A stretch of 64,000 bases of DNA from Roseomonas nitratireducens (GTDB taxonomy: Bacteria > Pseudomonadota > Alphaproteobacteria > Acetobacterales > Acetobacteraceae), in the NCBI RefSeq assembly GCF_017813355.1, contig NZ_JAGIYZ010000001.1, forward strand, positions 1 through 64,000, written 5' to 3'. The position numbers and the translations under genes are program-made. Within the stretch, counting starts at the first letter, position 1. Each line of letters starts with the position of its first letter. This document shows, one piece after another, positions 41,203 to 50,334 of this stretch. The notes below the pieces were generated by a model. That model did no database searches and had not been told where the DNA came from. It worked only from the letters and a program-made list of their open reading frames with translations.

Positions 41203-43905
41203 GTGTCGCATCGCCCGAGGAGAGGACCACCGCCCTGGCCGCGGCGCCTGCTGGCGACGATGGCTGGGCTCGTGGGTCTGGCAGGTTCGGCGCTGGGGCA
41301 GACCGGGCCCTCGCCGCTGCTCGCCCCACCGAGCCTTCCCCCCGCCATGGCCGCACCCGGCGCGCTTCCCGGACTGTCGCCCGGCGCGACGGGAGAGGCG
41401 CTGCAAAGACTGCTCGATGCCGGCGCCACGCGCGGCCCGCCCGCCGGCCTGCCGCGCGGCGTCGCGCCAGCCGCGCCGCCGGCGCAACCCGCGCCCGTGA
41501 CCCCCTACGCGGAGGAACCGCTCTCGGCCGCGGAATCCTTCTTCGCCGGGCGGCTCGACGGACCGCCGCTGCGCCAGTTCGGCTACGACACCTTCCGCAA
41601 CGGCGCCGCCCCCGCGCCGGCCTTCGGCGCCCTGCCGGACGACTACGTCCTCGGCCCTGATGACGAGGTGGTGCTCGCCTTCCGCGGCCGCGCGCGGCAG
41701 ACGCTGACCCTGCGCGTGGGCCGCGACGGGGCGCTGCTGCTGCCGGACCTGCCGCCGGTGCCGGCCGCCGGGCGCACGCTGGCGGCGCTGCGGGCGGATC
41801 TCGAGGCACGGGCGGCGCGCGACCTGTCGGGGTCGGAGGTCTTCGTCTCGATCGGCCAGGTCCGGCAGGTGAATGTGCTGGTGGCCGGCGAGGTGCTGCG
41901 GCCCGGCTTCCACGGGCTGAACGCGCTCGCCTCGGTGCTCGACGCGCTGTCGGCGGCCGGCGGCGTGCGCAAGACCGGCTCCCTGCGCGCGATCCGCGTC
42001 GAGGGGCCGCGCGGGCGGCGGACCATCGACCTCTACGCCGTCATCGCCGACGCGCCGGGCGATGCCGATCTCGCGCTGCGCGAAGGGGACCGCATCGTCG
42101 TCCCGCCCGTCGGCGGCACGGTGGCGGTGGCCGGGGACGTGGCGCGGCCGGCGATCTACGAATTGCCGCCGCGCGCCGCGGCCGCCCCGCTCGCCGAGAT
42201 GCTGGCGCTCGCCGGCGGCACGCTGCGGGCCGGCGGCAACCGGCTGCTGGTGCAGCAGAACGATGCCGCCGGGCGGCGGTCCTTCGCCGAACTCGCGCCG
42301 GCTTCGACGCTGCGGCGCGGCGATGCGCTGCTGGTGCAGCCCGGCGCCGACGTGGCGGCGAACCTCGTGCGCCTGTCGGGACACGTCGCCGCGCCGCTGA
42401 CGCGCGCCGCGGCGGGCGGGCCGCGCCGGCAGACCGTGCGCGGGCTGATCGGCGACCGAAGGCTGCTGCGCGACGATCCCTATGTGCGGCTCGGCGTGGT
42501 CTGGCGCGCCGATGCGCGCACGGGGCAGCGCGGCTATCTCGGCTTCGACCTTGGCCGCGCGCTGGAAGGGCGCGGGGATCTGCCGCTGCAGGATGGCGAC
42601 GAGGTGGTGGTGCTGGCGCGCGCCGACGTCGCCTTCCTCGCCTCCCCCGCCGTGCAGCGTGCGCTGCGGGGGGAGGCGCCGGTGCCGCCGGCGCAGGGCC
42701 AGGCGCCCGCGCCGGATTGCCCGGCGCTGCTCGCGCTCGCCGTGGCCGCGCGTGCCTCCCCGCAGCGTTTCGCCCATGCGCGCGGCGCGGGCTTTCCCGA
42801 TATCGGCGCGGCACCCTGCCCGCAGGCCTTTCTCGACCACCCCGACCTGCCCGTGTTCCTGATCGACCAAGCGGTGGTGCTGACCGGGGAAGCGCGGCGG
42901 CCGGGGCTGTTCCCGATCGTCGAGGATACCGGGCTCGACCAGGTGATCGCCGCCGCCGGCGGGCTGTCGGACGCGGCCGACCTGCGCGTGGTGGAATTCG
43001 CGCGCGAACCGCCGGAGCCTTCAGGCGCCATCCCGCTCGCGCGCACGCGGCTCGACCTGACCAGCCGCAACTTCGCGGCGATCCGCCTGTCGCCACGCGA
43101 CACCGTGCGCATCCCGCGCGGCTTCGGCGACCGCGATACCGGGCCCGTGACGCTGGTGGGCGAGTTCCTCCGCCCCGGCACCTACGACATCCGGCGCGGG
43201 GAACGCCTGTCGGAAGTCATCGCGCGCGCCGGCGGGCTGACGCCGCAAGCCTATCCCTACGGCGCCGTCTTCACCCGCGACAGCGTGCGCCAGCGCCAAC
43301 AGGAAGGCTTCCAGCGCACGGCGCGGGAGCTCGAGACCAGCCTGATCCAGGTCGCGGCGGGCCAGGCGGTCGCCGGCACGCGCGGATCGACCGTCGATCT
43401 CGGCTCGGCCATCACCGCCGGGCGCGAACTGGCCAATTCATTGCGCGAAGCCCGCGCCGCCGGGCGCATGGTGGTGGAGGCGAACCCCGTCATCCTCGCC
43501 GCGCGGCCCGAGCTCGACGTGCTGCTCGAGCCCGGCGACCTCGTCGCCATGCCGAAGCGGCCGAGCGAGATCACCGTCGTCGGCGCGGTGCTGAACCCGG
43601 GCTCGCTGCAATTCCGCACGGGATGGCGTGCGTCGGACTACGTGCGTGCCTCCGGCGGGGCGCAGCGCTTCGCCGACCCGCCGCGCGCCTTCATCGTGCT
43701 GCCGAACGGGCAATCCACCGCCGCGGGCCTGTCCGCGTGGCAGCAGGGCGGGCCACCCGTGCCGCCGGGCAGCCTCGTCGTCGTGCCACAGGATCCGAGC
43801 CCCTACGAAACCTGGGGCTTCGTGCGCGACCTGACGCAGGTGCTGGGCCAGGTATCGGTCTCCGCCGCCGCGCTGGCCGTGATCGCGCGCGAGGCGAACC
43901 GGTAG
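41203..43905 (+). CDS. Large SLBB-domain polysaccharide export protein (Wza-like)
   Basis: A 900-residue exported protein: signal peptide near residues 14-33 (LLATMAGLVGLAGSALGQ), a Pro/Ala-rich linker, a Poly_export domain at about 145-240 (DDYVLGPDDEVVLAFRGRA), then at least four SLBB beta-grasp units (VNVLVAGEVLRPGFHGL, VAVAGDVARPAIYEL, VVLTGEARRPGLFPI, VTLVGEFLRPGTYDI, ITVVGAVLNPGSLQF). This resembles the large multi-SLBB outer-membrane exporters rather than compact Wza. GTG at 41203 is the proposed start; the ATG at 41260 would remove part of the signal peptide. A repeat element and the yjbH-like gene follow. Confidence 0.9.
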   Translation: MSHRPRRGPPPWPRRLLATMAGLVGLAGSALGQTGPSPLLAPPSLPPAMAAPGALPGLSPGATGEALQRLLDAGATRGPPAGLPRGVAPAAPPAQPAPVTPYAEEPLSAAESFFAGRLDGPPLRQFGYDTFRNGAAPAPAFGALPDDYVLGPDDEVVLAFRGRARQTLTLRVGRDGALLLPDLPPVPAAGRTLAALRADLEARAARDLSGSEVFVSIGQVRQVNVLVAGEVLRPGFHGLNALASVLDALSAAGGVRKTGSLRAIRVEGPRGRRTIDLYAVIADAPGDADLALREGDRIVVPPVGGTVAVAGDVARPAIYELPPRAAAAPLAEMLALAGGTLRAGGNRLLVQQNDAAGRRSFAELAPASTLRRGDALLVQPGADVAANLVRLSGHVAAPLTRAAAGGPRRQTVRGLIGDRRLLRDDPYVRLGVVWRADARTGQRGYLGFDLGRALEGRGDLPLQDGDEVVVLARADVAFLASPAVQRALRGEAPVPPAQGQAPAPDCPALLALAVAARASPQRFAHARGAGFPDIGAAPCPQAFLDHPDLPVFLIDQAVVLTGEARRPGLFPIVEDTGLDQVIAAAGGLSDAADLRVVEFAREPPEPSGAIPLARTRLDLTSRNFAAIRLSPRDTVRIPRGFGDRDTGPVTLVGEFLRPGTYDIRRGERLSEVIARAGGLTPQAYPYGAVFTRDSVRQRQQEGFQRTARELETSLIQVAAGQAVAGTRGSTVDLGSAITAGRELANSLREARAAGRMVVEANPVILAARPELDVLLEPGDLVAMPKRPSEITVVGAVLNPGSLQFRTGWRASDYVRASGGAQRFADPPRAFIVLPNGQSTAAGLSAWQQGGPPVPPGSLVVVPQDPSPYETWGFVRDLTQVLGQVSVSAAALAVIAREANR

Positions 43906-43928
43906 GGCGTGGACGGCGGTGGCGCGAC

Positions 43929-44132
43929 GGGGAGGGCGCTGCCCTCCCCGCACCCCACCCGCCAAGGGCCGAAGGGCCCTTGGAACCCGATACATGGGCG
44001 GTTGGAGGGAGGGGCGCGAAGCGCGCCCGGGCGTCCGCGCGTCTTCAATGCCCCTCCCTCCAACCGCCCATCTCATGGTGTCCAGAGGCCTTTCGGCCTT
44101 TGGCGGGGGGTGCAGGGGGGCAGCGCCCCCCT
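43929..44132. repeat. REPIN-like palindromic element, copy B
   Basis: A roughly 204-bp element. The left end has a hairpin GGGGAGGGCGCTGCCCTCCC (43929 on), then AAGGGCCGAAGGGCCCTT and GGAACCC; the right end has GAGGCCTTTCGGCCTTTGG and a terminal hairpin around GGGGGGCAGCGCCCCCC. Inside is a perfect 22-bp inverted repeat (43994-44015 with 44050-44071) with a 34-bp loop that holds its own GCGCGAAGCGCGC hairpin. The ends match copy A (13071-13287) while the inner arms differ. The right end runs into the start of the yjbH-like gene. Confidence 0.85.
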
Positions 44133-46206
44133 GCTGCTGTCCGCCGCCCTCCTCGCCCTCCCGCTCCCCGCCCGTGCGCAGGACGGCACCGGATCGAACT
44201 GGGGCGGCGTCGGGTTGGTCGAGATGCGGAATGCGCGGTTTCGCCTGGATGGGATGGTGGAGGCGGGCGCGTCCTTCCGGCATCAGCGGCGCTTCTGGTT
44301 TGTCGGCTTCCAGGCGCTGCCCTGGCTCGAGACGACCTTCCGCGTCGCCGAACGGCTGAACGGCACGACGGGCGAAGGGATCGTCTCCGACCGCGCCTTC
44401 GACGTGAAGATCCGGCTGTGGGAGGAGAATGACTGGCGGCCCGCGCTCGCGGTGGGGATCCAGGACATCGCCGGTACCGGCCTGTATGGCGGCGAGTATG
44501 TCGTCGTCTCGAAGCGCTTCTGGGATGTGGACCTGACGGTCGGGCTCGGCTGGGGGCGGCTGGGCACGCGGGCGGACGGGAACAATCCCTTCCTCGACAT
44601 CTCGCCCCGCTTCGGGGAGCGGACGCGCGATGTCGGCCAGGGCGGCACGCTGCGCATGGGCAGCTATTTCCGCGGCGAGGATGTCGCGCTGTTCGGCGGC
44701 ATCGAGTGGAGCCTGCCGGGCTTCGAGACGCCGTTCGGCACCGTCGAGGGGCTGCGCGCGAAGATCGAGATCAGCGGCGATGCGCTGCGCGATGAACGCG
44801 GCGGCTATCCCGCGCGCACGACGAACCTGCGCGGCGAGGCGCGCTCGCGCGTGAATGCCGGGCTGCAGTGGTCGAGCGACTGGCTCGACCTTGGCGTGCA
44901 CTGGGTGCACGGGACGGATCTGGTGCTGCGCGCATCGGTGCGGATGGACCCCGCCGATCCGCCGCGCGCGCCGCTGGCGCCGCCGCCCGCCATGCCGGGG
45001 CGTGGTGGGGCGGCATCGCCGGCCGAGCGTGTCTTCGCGGCGCTGGGGGAAGTCGGGCTGCGCGGGCTCTCCTTCGGTGTTGTCGGGGAGGAAGCGCGCA
45101 TCGCCGTCGCTGGCGGGCCGTACCGCACCCTGGCGCATGTGGTCGGGCGCGTGGCGCGCGCGGTGCAGCCGCATCTGCCGCGCGGCGTGGATCGTCTGCT
45201 GATCGCTTGGCAGCGGGAAGGCGTGGAGATTGCGCGCGTGCTGATCCCGCGCGCGGCATTGGAAGCCGCCGCCCGTGGCCATGGCAGCGCGGAGGAGGTC
45301 TATGCCGCCGCGATCCTGATGGCGCCGGGGGAGGCGTTCGAGGACGTGGAGGCGGCGCGGGGCCCCTTCCTCGACTGGTCGCTGGAACCGCGGTTGCGGG
45401 TCGTGCTCGGCGATCCGTCGCGCACCTTGCGCTGGCAGGCGGCGCTGGTCGCCGGCGCGCGGCTCGGCTTCGGGCAGGGGCTGGCGCTGGGCGGCAGCGT
45501 GTCGCAGGTGGTGGTGCAGAACCTCGATGGCGCGGCGCCGTCCGATTCCGTGCTGCCGCGCGTGCGGTCGGACTATGCGCGCTATGCCGATGAGGGGCGC
45601 GACCTCGCCGTGCCGACGCTCTATGGCGAGCGCATCTGGACGCCTGCGCCGGATGTCTTCGCGCGCGTCACGGCCGGATATCTGGAGCCGATGTTCGCCG
45701 GCCTGTCCGGCGAGGTGCTGTGGCGGCCGCATGACCGCCCCTACGCGCTTGGCGTCGAGGTCGCGCATGTGGCGCAGCGGGATTTCGACCAGCGCTTCGG
45801 CCTGCGGGACTACCGCGTCACGACGGGGCATGTCTCGGTCTACGCCGACCTTCCCTGGTGGAACCTGACGGCGACGGTGCGTGGCGGGCGCTATCTGGCG
45901 GGCGACTGGGGCGGGACGCTGGAGGTCGCGCGGCGCTTCGACAGCGGCATCGAGGTCGGCGCCTTCGCGACGCTGACCGACGTGCCCTTCGCGCGCTTCG
46001 GCGAAGGATCCTTCGACAAGGGGCTGTTCATCCGCGTGCCGCTCGACCTGTTCGGCGCGCGCACGCGGTCCTCGGTCGGCACGGTGATCCGCCCGACGCA
46101 GCGCGATGGCGGGCAGCGACTCGCGGTGGACAATCCGCTGTGGGAGGTGACGCGCGACGGGCGGGCGGAGGCGCTGGCGCGCGGCGCCGCCTGGTTCACG
46201 CGATAG
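44110..46206 (+). CDS. YjbH-like outer-membrane beta-barrel (exopolysaccharide)
   Basis: About 698 residues from the proposed GTG at 44110. The mature part from GSNWGGVGLVEMRNARFRLDG onward matches YjbH (DUF940): LPWLETTFRVAE, FDVKIRLWEE, GTGLYGGEYVVVSKRF and FDLTVGLGWGRLG-type blocks, then many barrel strands, ending AAWFTR. The signal peptide (core LLLSAALLALPLPARAQ) lacks the usual positive N-terminal residues, and its first codons lie in the right hairpin of the repeat element. In E. coli YjbH works with YjbEFG in an exopolysaccharide system. It fits export or secretion of the polymer made by this locus. Confidence 0.85.
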   Translation: MQGGSAPLLLSAALLALPLPARAQDGTGSNWGGVGLVEMRNARFRLDGMVEAGASFRHQRRFWFVGFQALPWLETTFRVAERLNGTTGEGIVSDRAFDVKIRLWEENDWRPALAVGIQDIAGTGLYGGEYVVVSKRFWDVDLTVGLGWGRLGTRADGNNPFLDISPRFGERTRDVGQGGTLRMGSYFRGEDVALFGGIEWSLPGFETPFGTVEGLRAKIEISGDALRDERGGYPARTTNLRGEARSRVNAGLQWSSDWLDLGVHWVHGTDLVLRASVRMDPADPPRAPLAPPPAMPGRGGAASPAERVFAALGEVGLRGLSFGVVGEEARIAVAGGPYRTLAHVVGRVARAVQPHLPRGVDRLLIAWQREGVEIARVLIPRAALEAAARGHGSAEEVYAAAILMAPGEAFEDVEAARGPFLDWSLEPRLRVVLGDPSRTLRWQAALVAGARLGFGQGLALGGSVSQVVVQNLDGAAPSDSVLPRVRSDYARYADEGRDLAVPTLYGERIWTPAPDVFARVTAGYLEPMFAGLSGEVLWRPHDRPYALGVEVAHVAQRDFDQRFGLRDYRVTTGHVSVYADLPWWNLTATVRGGRYLAGDWGGTLEVARRFDSGIEVGAFATLTDVPFARFGEGSFDKGLFIRVPLDLFGARTRSSVGTVIRPTQRDGGQRLAVDNPLWEVTRDGRAEALARGAAWFTR

Positions 46207-46209
46207 CAG

Positions 46210-46902
46210 TTAGACCGTCAGCAGCGGCCGGACGGCGTCTTCCTGCAACTGGTCGGCGGGGCCATCCAGCACGACCTCGCCGCGCACCATGACGGCGATG
46301 CGGTCGGCAAGTTCGCGGGCGAAGTCGTAGTACTGCTCGACCAGCACCACCGCCATGCCGCGGTCGCGCGACAGGTGCCGGATGACGCGGGCGATGTCCT
46401 TGATGACGGATGGCTGGATGCCTTCCGTCGGCTCGTCGAGGATCAGCAGCCGCGGTCGCGCGCAGAGCGCCCGGCCGATCGCCAGCTGCTGCTGCTGCCC
46501 GCCGGACAGGTCGCCGCCGCGCCGGCGCAGGAACTGTCGCAGGATGGGAAACAGGTCGAAGATCTCGCCCGGCACCTTAGACCCGCGCGGGGCGGCGGCA
46601 AGCGCGGTCTCGAGGTTCTCCTGCACCGTCAGGAAGGGGAAGATCTCCCGCCCCTGCGGCACGTAGCCGATGCCGGCGCGGGCGCGTTCGGCCGGCGGCA
46701 GGCGCGTCACGTCGCGCCCTTCCCAGGTGATGCTGCCGCCCTGCACGCGTTCAAGCCCGATGATGGCGCGCAGCAGGGACGACTTGCCCACGCCGTTGCG
46801 GCCGAGCACGGCGGTCACCTTGCCGGGTTCGGCGACCAGCGACACGCCGCGCAGGCAGCGGGAGGCGCCGTAGGAGAGGTCGATGGCGGCGACGTTCAGC
46901 AT
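46210..46902 (-). CDS. urtE: Urea ABC transporter ATPase UrtE
   Basis: A 230-residue LivF-type ATPase. Walker A GRNGVGKSS is at 34-42, GYVPQGREIFPFLTVQENL is the Q-loop region, then LSGGQQQQLAIGRAL (signature) and LLILDEPTEGIQPSVIKDI (Walker B); the EGIQPSVI wording is typical of UrtE. It powers uptake with UrtD through UrtBC. It is last in the urtABCDE operon, 3 bp after urtD, and ends 3 bp from the convergent yjbH-like gene. Confidence 0.94.
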   Translation of the reverse strand: MLNVAAIDLSYGASRCLRGVSLVAEPGKVTAVLGRNGVGKSSLLRAIIGLERVQGGSITWEGRDVTRLPPAERARAGIGYVPQGREIFPFLTVQENLETALAAAPRGSKVPGEIFDLFPILRQFLRRRGGDLSGGQQQQLAIGRALCARPRLLILDEPTEGIQPSVIKDIARVIRHLSRDRGMAVVLVEQYYDFARELADRIAVMVRGEVVLDGPADQLQEDAVRPLLTV

Positions 46903-46905
46903 GCT

Positions 46906-47643
46906 TCAGCGCCCGAGATAGACCTCGACCACGCGCGGGTCGTTCTGCACATGGTCGATCGAGCCTTCCGACAGCACGCTGCCTTCGTGCAGGACGGTGA
47001 CGCGGCAGCCCAGCGCGCGGACGAATTCCAGGTCGTGCTCGACGACGACCACGCTGTGCTTGCCGGCGATGCGGGCGAGCAGCGCCGCGGTGTGCTCGGT
47101 CTCGGCATCCGTCATGCCGGCGACGGGTTCGTCCACCAGCAGCAGTTCCGGGTCCTGCATCATCAGCATGCCGATCTCGAGCCACTGGCGCTGGCCGTGG
47201 GAGAGGATGCCGGCCGGGTCCTGGGCGCGGTCGGTCAGGCCGGTCTCGGTCATCACTTCCTCGACCCGCGTGCGGCCCTCGCCGGACAGGATCCAGCGCA
47301 GGCAGGCGATCGGGCCGCGCGGCGCCTTCAGGGCGAGTTCGAGGTTCTCGAACACCGTCAGCGCGTCGAACACCGTCGGCTTCTGGAACTTCCGGCCGAT
47401 GCCGAGATTGGCGATCGCGGCTTCGTCCATCCGCGTCAGGTCCGAATCCCCGAAGGTGGCGATGCCTGCGGTGGGGCGCGTCTTGCCGGTGATGACGTCC
47501 ATCATGGTCGTCTTGCCCGCGCCGTTGGGGCCGATGACGGCGCGCATCTCGCCCGGTTCCACGACCAGAGCGAGGTTGTTCAGCGCCCGGAACCCGTCGA
47601 AGACGACCGACACGCCGTCGAGATAGAGCCGCCGCCCCTTCAC
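46906..47643 (-). CDS. urtD: Urea ABC transporter ATPase UrtD
   Basis: A 245-residue LivG-type ATPase with Walker A GPNGAGKTT near residue 37, IGRKFQKPTVFDALTVFENLELAL (a UrtD-typical stretch), signature LSHGQRQWLEIGMLMMQDP and Walker B LLLVDEPVAGMTDAE. Start is GTG at 47643, overlapping the urtC stop as GTGA. It is the second ATPase of the transporter. Confidence 0.94.
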   Translation of the reverse strand: MKGRRLYLDGVSVVFDGFRALNNLALVVEPGEMRAVIGPNGAGKTTMMDVITGKTRPTAGIATFGDSDLTRMDEAAIANLGIGRKFQKPTVFDALTVFENLELALKAPRGPIACLRWILSGEGRTRVEEVMTETGLTDRAQDPAGILSHGQRQWLEIGMLMMQDPELLLVDEPVAGMTDAETEHTAALLARIAGKHSVVVVEHDLEFVRALGCRVTVLHEGSVLSEGSIDHVQNDPRVVEVYLGR

Positions 47644-48731
47644 TTGCCGCGCCCCTGCAACAGGCCGATCAGCCCCTTCGGCAGGAACAGCGTGACCGCG
47701 ACGAACAACCCGCCGAGCACGAACAGCCAAAGGTCGGGCGCGGCGCTGGTCAGCCAGGTCTTGAGTCCGTTGACCGAGAAGGCGCCGAGCACCGCGCCGA
47801 CCAGCGTGCCGCGGCCGCCGACCGCGACCCAGACCACGGCCTCGATCGAGTTGCCCGGGCTGAACTCGCCGGGATTGATGATGCCGACCTGCGGCACGTA
47901 GAGCGCGCCGGCGAGCCCGGCCATCATGGCGGAGGCGACGAAGGCGAAAAGCTTGTGCCGCGTCACGTCGTAGCCGAGGAAGCGGACGCGGCTTTCCGCA
48001 TCGCGGATCGCGGTCAGCACGCGGCCGTACTTGGTCGCGGTCATCCAGCGGCACAGCAGGTAGCAGACCACGAGCGAGACGAGGGAGGCATAGAACAGCG
48101 CCGCCCGCGCGGCGCCGGTGTTCAGCGGCATCCCCAGCAATTCCTTGAAGTCGGTGAAGCCGTTGTTGCCGCCGAAGCCCATGTCGTTGCGGAAGAAGGC
48201 GAGCATCAGCGCATAGGTCATGGCCTGCGTGATGATCGACAGATAGACGCCGGTGATGCGGCTGCGGAAGCACAGCCAGCCCAGCACCAGCGCGAGCACC
48301 CCCGGCACGAGCAGCACCATCAGCATGGCGAAGGCGACATTGTCGAAGCCGAGCCAGTACCAGGGCAGCTCGCGGTAGCCGAGGAACACCATGAAGTCCG
48401 GCAGCACCGGATGCCCATAGACGCCGCGCGGCCCGATCAGGCGCATCAGGTGCATCCCCATCGCATAGCCGCCGAGGGCGAAGAAGGCCCCGTGCCCGAG
48501 CGAGAGGATGCCGGCATAGCCCCAGGCGAGGTCGAGCGAGAGGGCGAGGATCGCGTAGCAGATCCACTTGCCCGAGACGGAGACGAGGAAGTCCGACACA
48601 TGCAGCGCATGCGTCTCCGGCAACTGGTTCAGCACCGGGAAGGCGGCAAGCAGGCAGACCGCGCCGATCATGCCCGCCCGCAGGCCGAGCCGCAGGCGCG
48701 ACGGCGGGGTATCGAGGGCGGTCGCGCTCAT
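47640..48731 (-). CDS. urtC: Urea ABC transporter permease UrtC
   Basis: A 363-residue LivM-type permease with about nine membrane helices. YAILALSLDLAWGYAGILSLGHGAFFALGGYAMGMHLM and GGNNGFTDFKELLG are characteristic of UrtC, and the end SAAPDLWLFVLGGLFVAVTLFLPKGL of the subfamily. It pairs with UrtB to form the channel. Overlaps of 4 bp join it to urtB and urtD. Confidence 0.93.
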   Translation of the reverse strand: MSATALDTPPSRLRLGLRAGMIGAVCLLAAFPVLNQLPETHALHVSDFLVSVSGKWICYAILALSLDLAWGYAGILSLGHGAFFALGGYAMGMHLMRLIGPRGVYGHPVLPDFMVFLGYRELPWYWLGFDNVAFAMLMVLLVPGVLALVLGWLCFRSRITGVYLSIITQAMTYALMLAFFRNDMGFGGNNGFTDFKELLGMPLNTGAARAALFYASLVSLVVCYLLCRWMTATKYGRVLTAIRDAESRVRFLGYDVTRHKLFAFVASAMMAGLAGALYVPQVGIINPGEFSPGNSIEAVVWVAVGGRGTLVGAVLGAFSVNGLKTWLTSAAPDLWLFVLGGLFVAVTLFLPKGLIGLLQGRGK

Positions 48732-50293
48732 GCTTCCGCCGCCCGGCCCTTCTGCGGGAACAGCCCGCGCGGGCGCCGCTGGATGAAGACCATCACGGCC
48801 ACCAGCACGAAGACCTTCGCCAGCACCGCGCCCGCCCAGGGTTCGAGCACCTTGTTGACCAGGCCGAGGCCGAAGGACGCGATCAGCGTGCCCGCCAGGC
48901 TTCCCACCCCGCCGAACACCACCACCAGGAAGCTGTCGATGATGTAGCCCGTGCCGAGATTGGGGGAGACGTTGTCGATCTGGCTCAGCGCCACGCCCGC
49001 GATGCCCGCGATGCCGGATCCGAAGGCGAAGGTCAGCGCGTCCACGCGCCCGGTGCGGATGCCCATGGCGGCCGCGATCGGGCGCCGCTGCGTCACCGCC
49101 CGCATCTCCAGCCCGAAGCGGGTGAAGCGGATGGCGGCGACGATCAGGAGGAAGAAGGCCAGGCTGAACAGCAGGATCCACAGGCGGTTGGCGGTGACGG
49201 GAATGTCGAAGGGCAGCATCAGCGTGCCCTGCATCCAGGGCGGGCTGGTGACCTCGCGGTTCTGCGCGCCGAAGGCGAGGCGCACCGCCTGCTGGATCAT
49301 CATGCCGACGCCGAAGGTCAGCAGCAGCGTCTCCAGCGGCCGTCCGTAAAGGTGCCGGATCAGCCCGCGTTCCATCAGCAACCCGGCGAGCCCGGCGACG
49401 AGGAAGGCGGCCGGCACGGACAGCGGCAGCGCGAAGGGCGCGAGGCCTGGGATGTCGCGCAGCGCCTGCTGTACGAGGAAGGTGGTGTAGGCGCCGAGCA
49501 TGACGAATTCGCCATGCGCCATGTTGATCACGCCCATCACGCCGAAGGTCACGGCGAGGCCCAGCGCCGCGAGCAGCAGCACGGAGCCGAGCGACAGCCC
49601 CTGGAAGAAGGTCTCCGCCGCGCGACGGACGGCGAGCCGGCGGTCGATCGCCGCGACCGCGGCCTCGATCTCGGCCAGCAGTTCGGCATTCTGGGCGCGG
49701 GCCTCGAGCAGGATCGCGCGCGCCTCGGGCGAGGAGGACGCGCCGAGCGTCGCGATCCCCGCGCGCTTCTGCGCCGGGTCGGTCGCGACGATCCGCGAGG
49801 CGGCGAGCGCGAGTTCCATCCGTTCGCGGATGCGCGGCTGCGTCTCCCGCGCCAGGGCGGCGTCGAGCAGCGGGACGTTCTCCGCCGAGCGGCTGCGGAA
49901 CACGGCTTCGGCCGCCGCCAGCCGTTCCGCCGCGTCGGGCGAGACCAGTTGCAGCTTGCCGAGCGCGCCGCGGAGCGCCACGCGAACGCGGTTGTTGATG
50001 CGCACCGTCTCGGCGCCGGCGGCGTCGGCGGGCGCGCCAGTCGCGGCCTCGATCCCGCCGGAATCGGTGCGGATGACGAGCGTGCCGTCGGCGCGGCGCA
50101 GCAGGCGTCCATCGGACAGCGCGCGCATCGGCGCGATGGCGCGCGGGTCGCCGAGCGAGCCGAGCCGGTCGGCCGCTTCGGCCTGCGCGCCGAAGCCGCC
50201 GCCGAGCCCGGCCAGCGCGTCGAGGAAGGCGTCCTGTGCCCGCGCCGGCAAGGCCAGCGCGACCATCAGGACAAGGGCGAGCAGTCGTGCCAT
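48728..50293 (-). CDS. urtB: Urea ABC transporter permease UrtB
   Basis: A 521-residue protein. A signal peptide (MARLLALVLMVALALPARAQ) and a periplasmic region of about 200 residues come first, followed by the LivH-type permease domain from about 215 (LGSVLLLAALGLAVTFGVMGVINMAHGEFVMLGAY). The N-terminal extension is usual for proteobacterial UrtB and absent from LivH. Conserved late motif: IDSFLVVVFGGVGSLAGTL. It lies 41 bp after urtA and overlaps urtC by 4 bp. Confidence 0.93.
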   Translation of the reverse strand: MARLLALVLMVALALPARAQDAFLDALAGLGGGFGAQAEAADRLGSLGDPRAIAPMRALSDGRLLRRADGTLVIRTDSGGIEAATGAPADAAGAETVRINNRVRVALRGALGKLQLVSPDAAERLAAAEAVFRSRSAENVPLLDAALARETQPRIRERMELALAASRIVATDPAQKRAGIATLGASSSPEARAILLEARAQNAELLAEIEAAVAAIDRRLAVRRAAETFFQGLSLGSVLLLAALGLAVTFGVMGVINMAHGEFVMLGAYTTFLVQQALRDIPGLAPFALPLSVPAAFLVAGLAGLLMERGLIRHLYGRPLETLLLTFGVGMMIQQAVRLAFGAQNREVTSPPWMQGTLMLPFDIPVTANRLWILLFSLAFFLLIVAAIRFTRFGLEMRAVTQRRPIAAAMGIRTGRVDALTFAFGSGIAGIAGVALSQIDNVSPNLGTGYIIDSFLVVVFGGVGSLAGTLIASFGLGLVNKVLEPWAGAVLAKVFVLVAVMVFIQRRPRGLFPQKGRAAEA

Positions 50294-50334
50294 GTCAGTC
50301 GGCGGCGGGGCGGCGCGGGGCCGCCCCGGTCGCG

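Noticed and set aside
39340..42870. The heparinase frame stays open for 1176 codons upstream across the SLBB gene
   Set aside because: The extra part lies antisense to the SLBB gene and has no homology features. The heparinase product begins naturally at the ATG at 41139.
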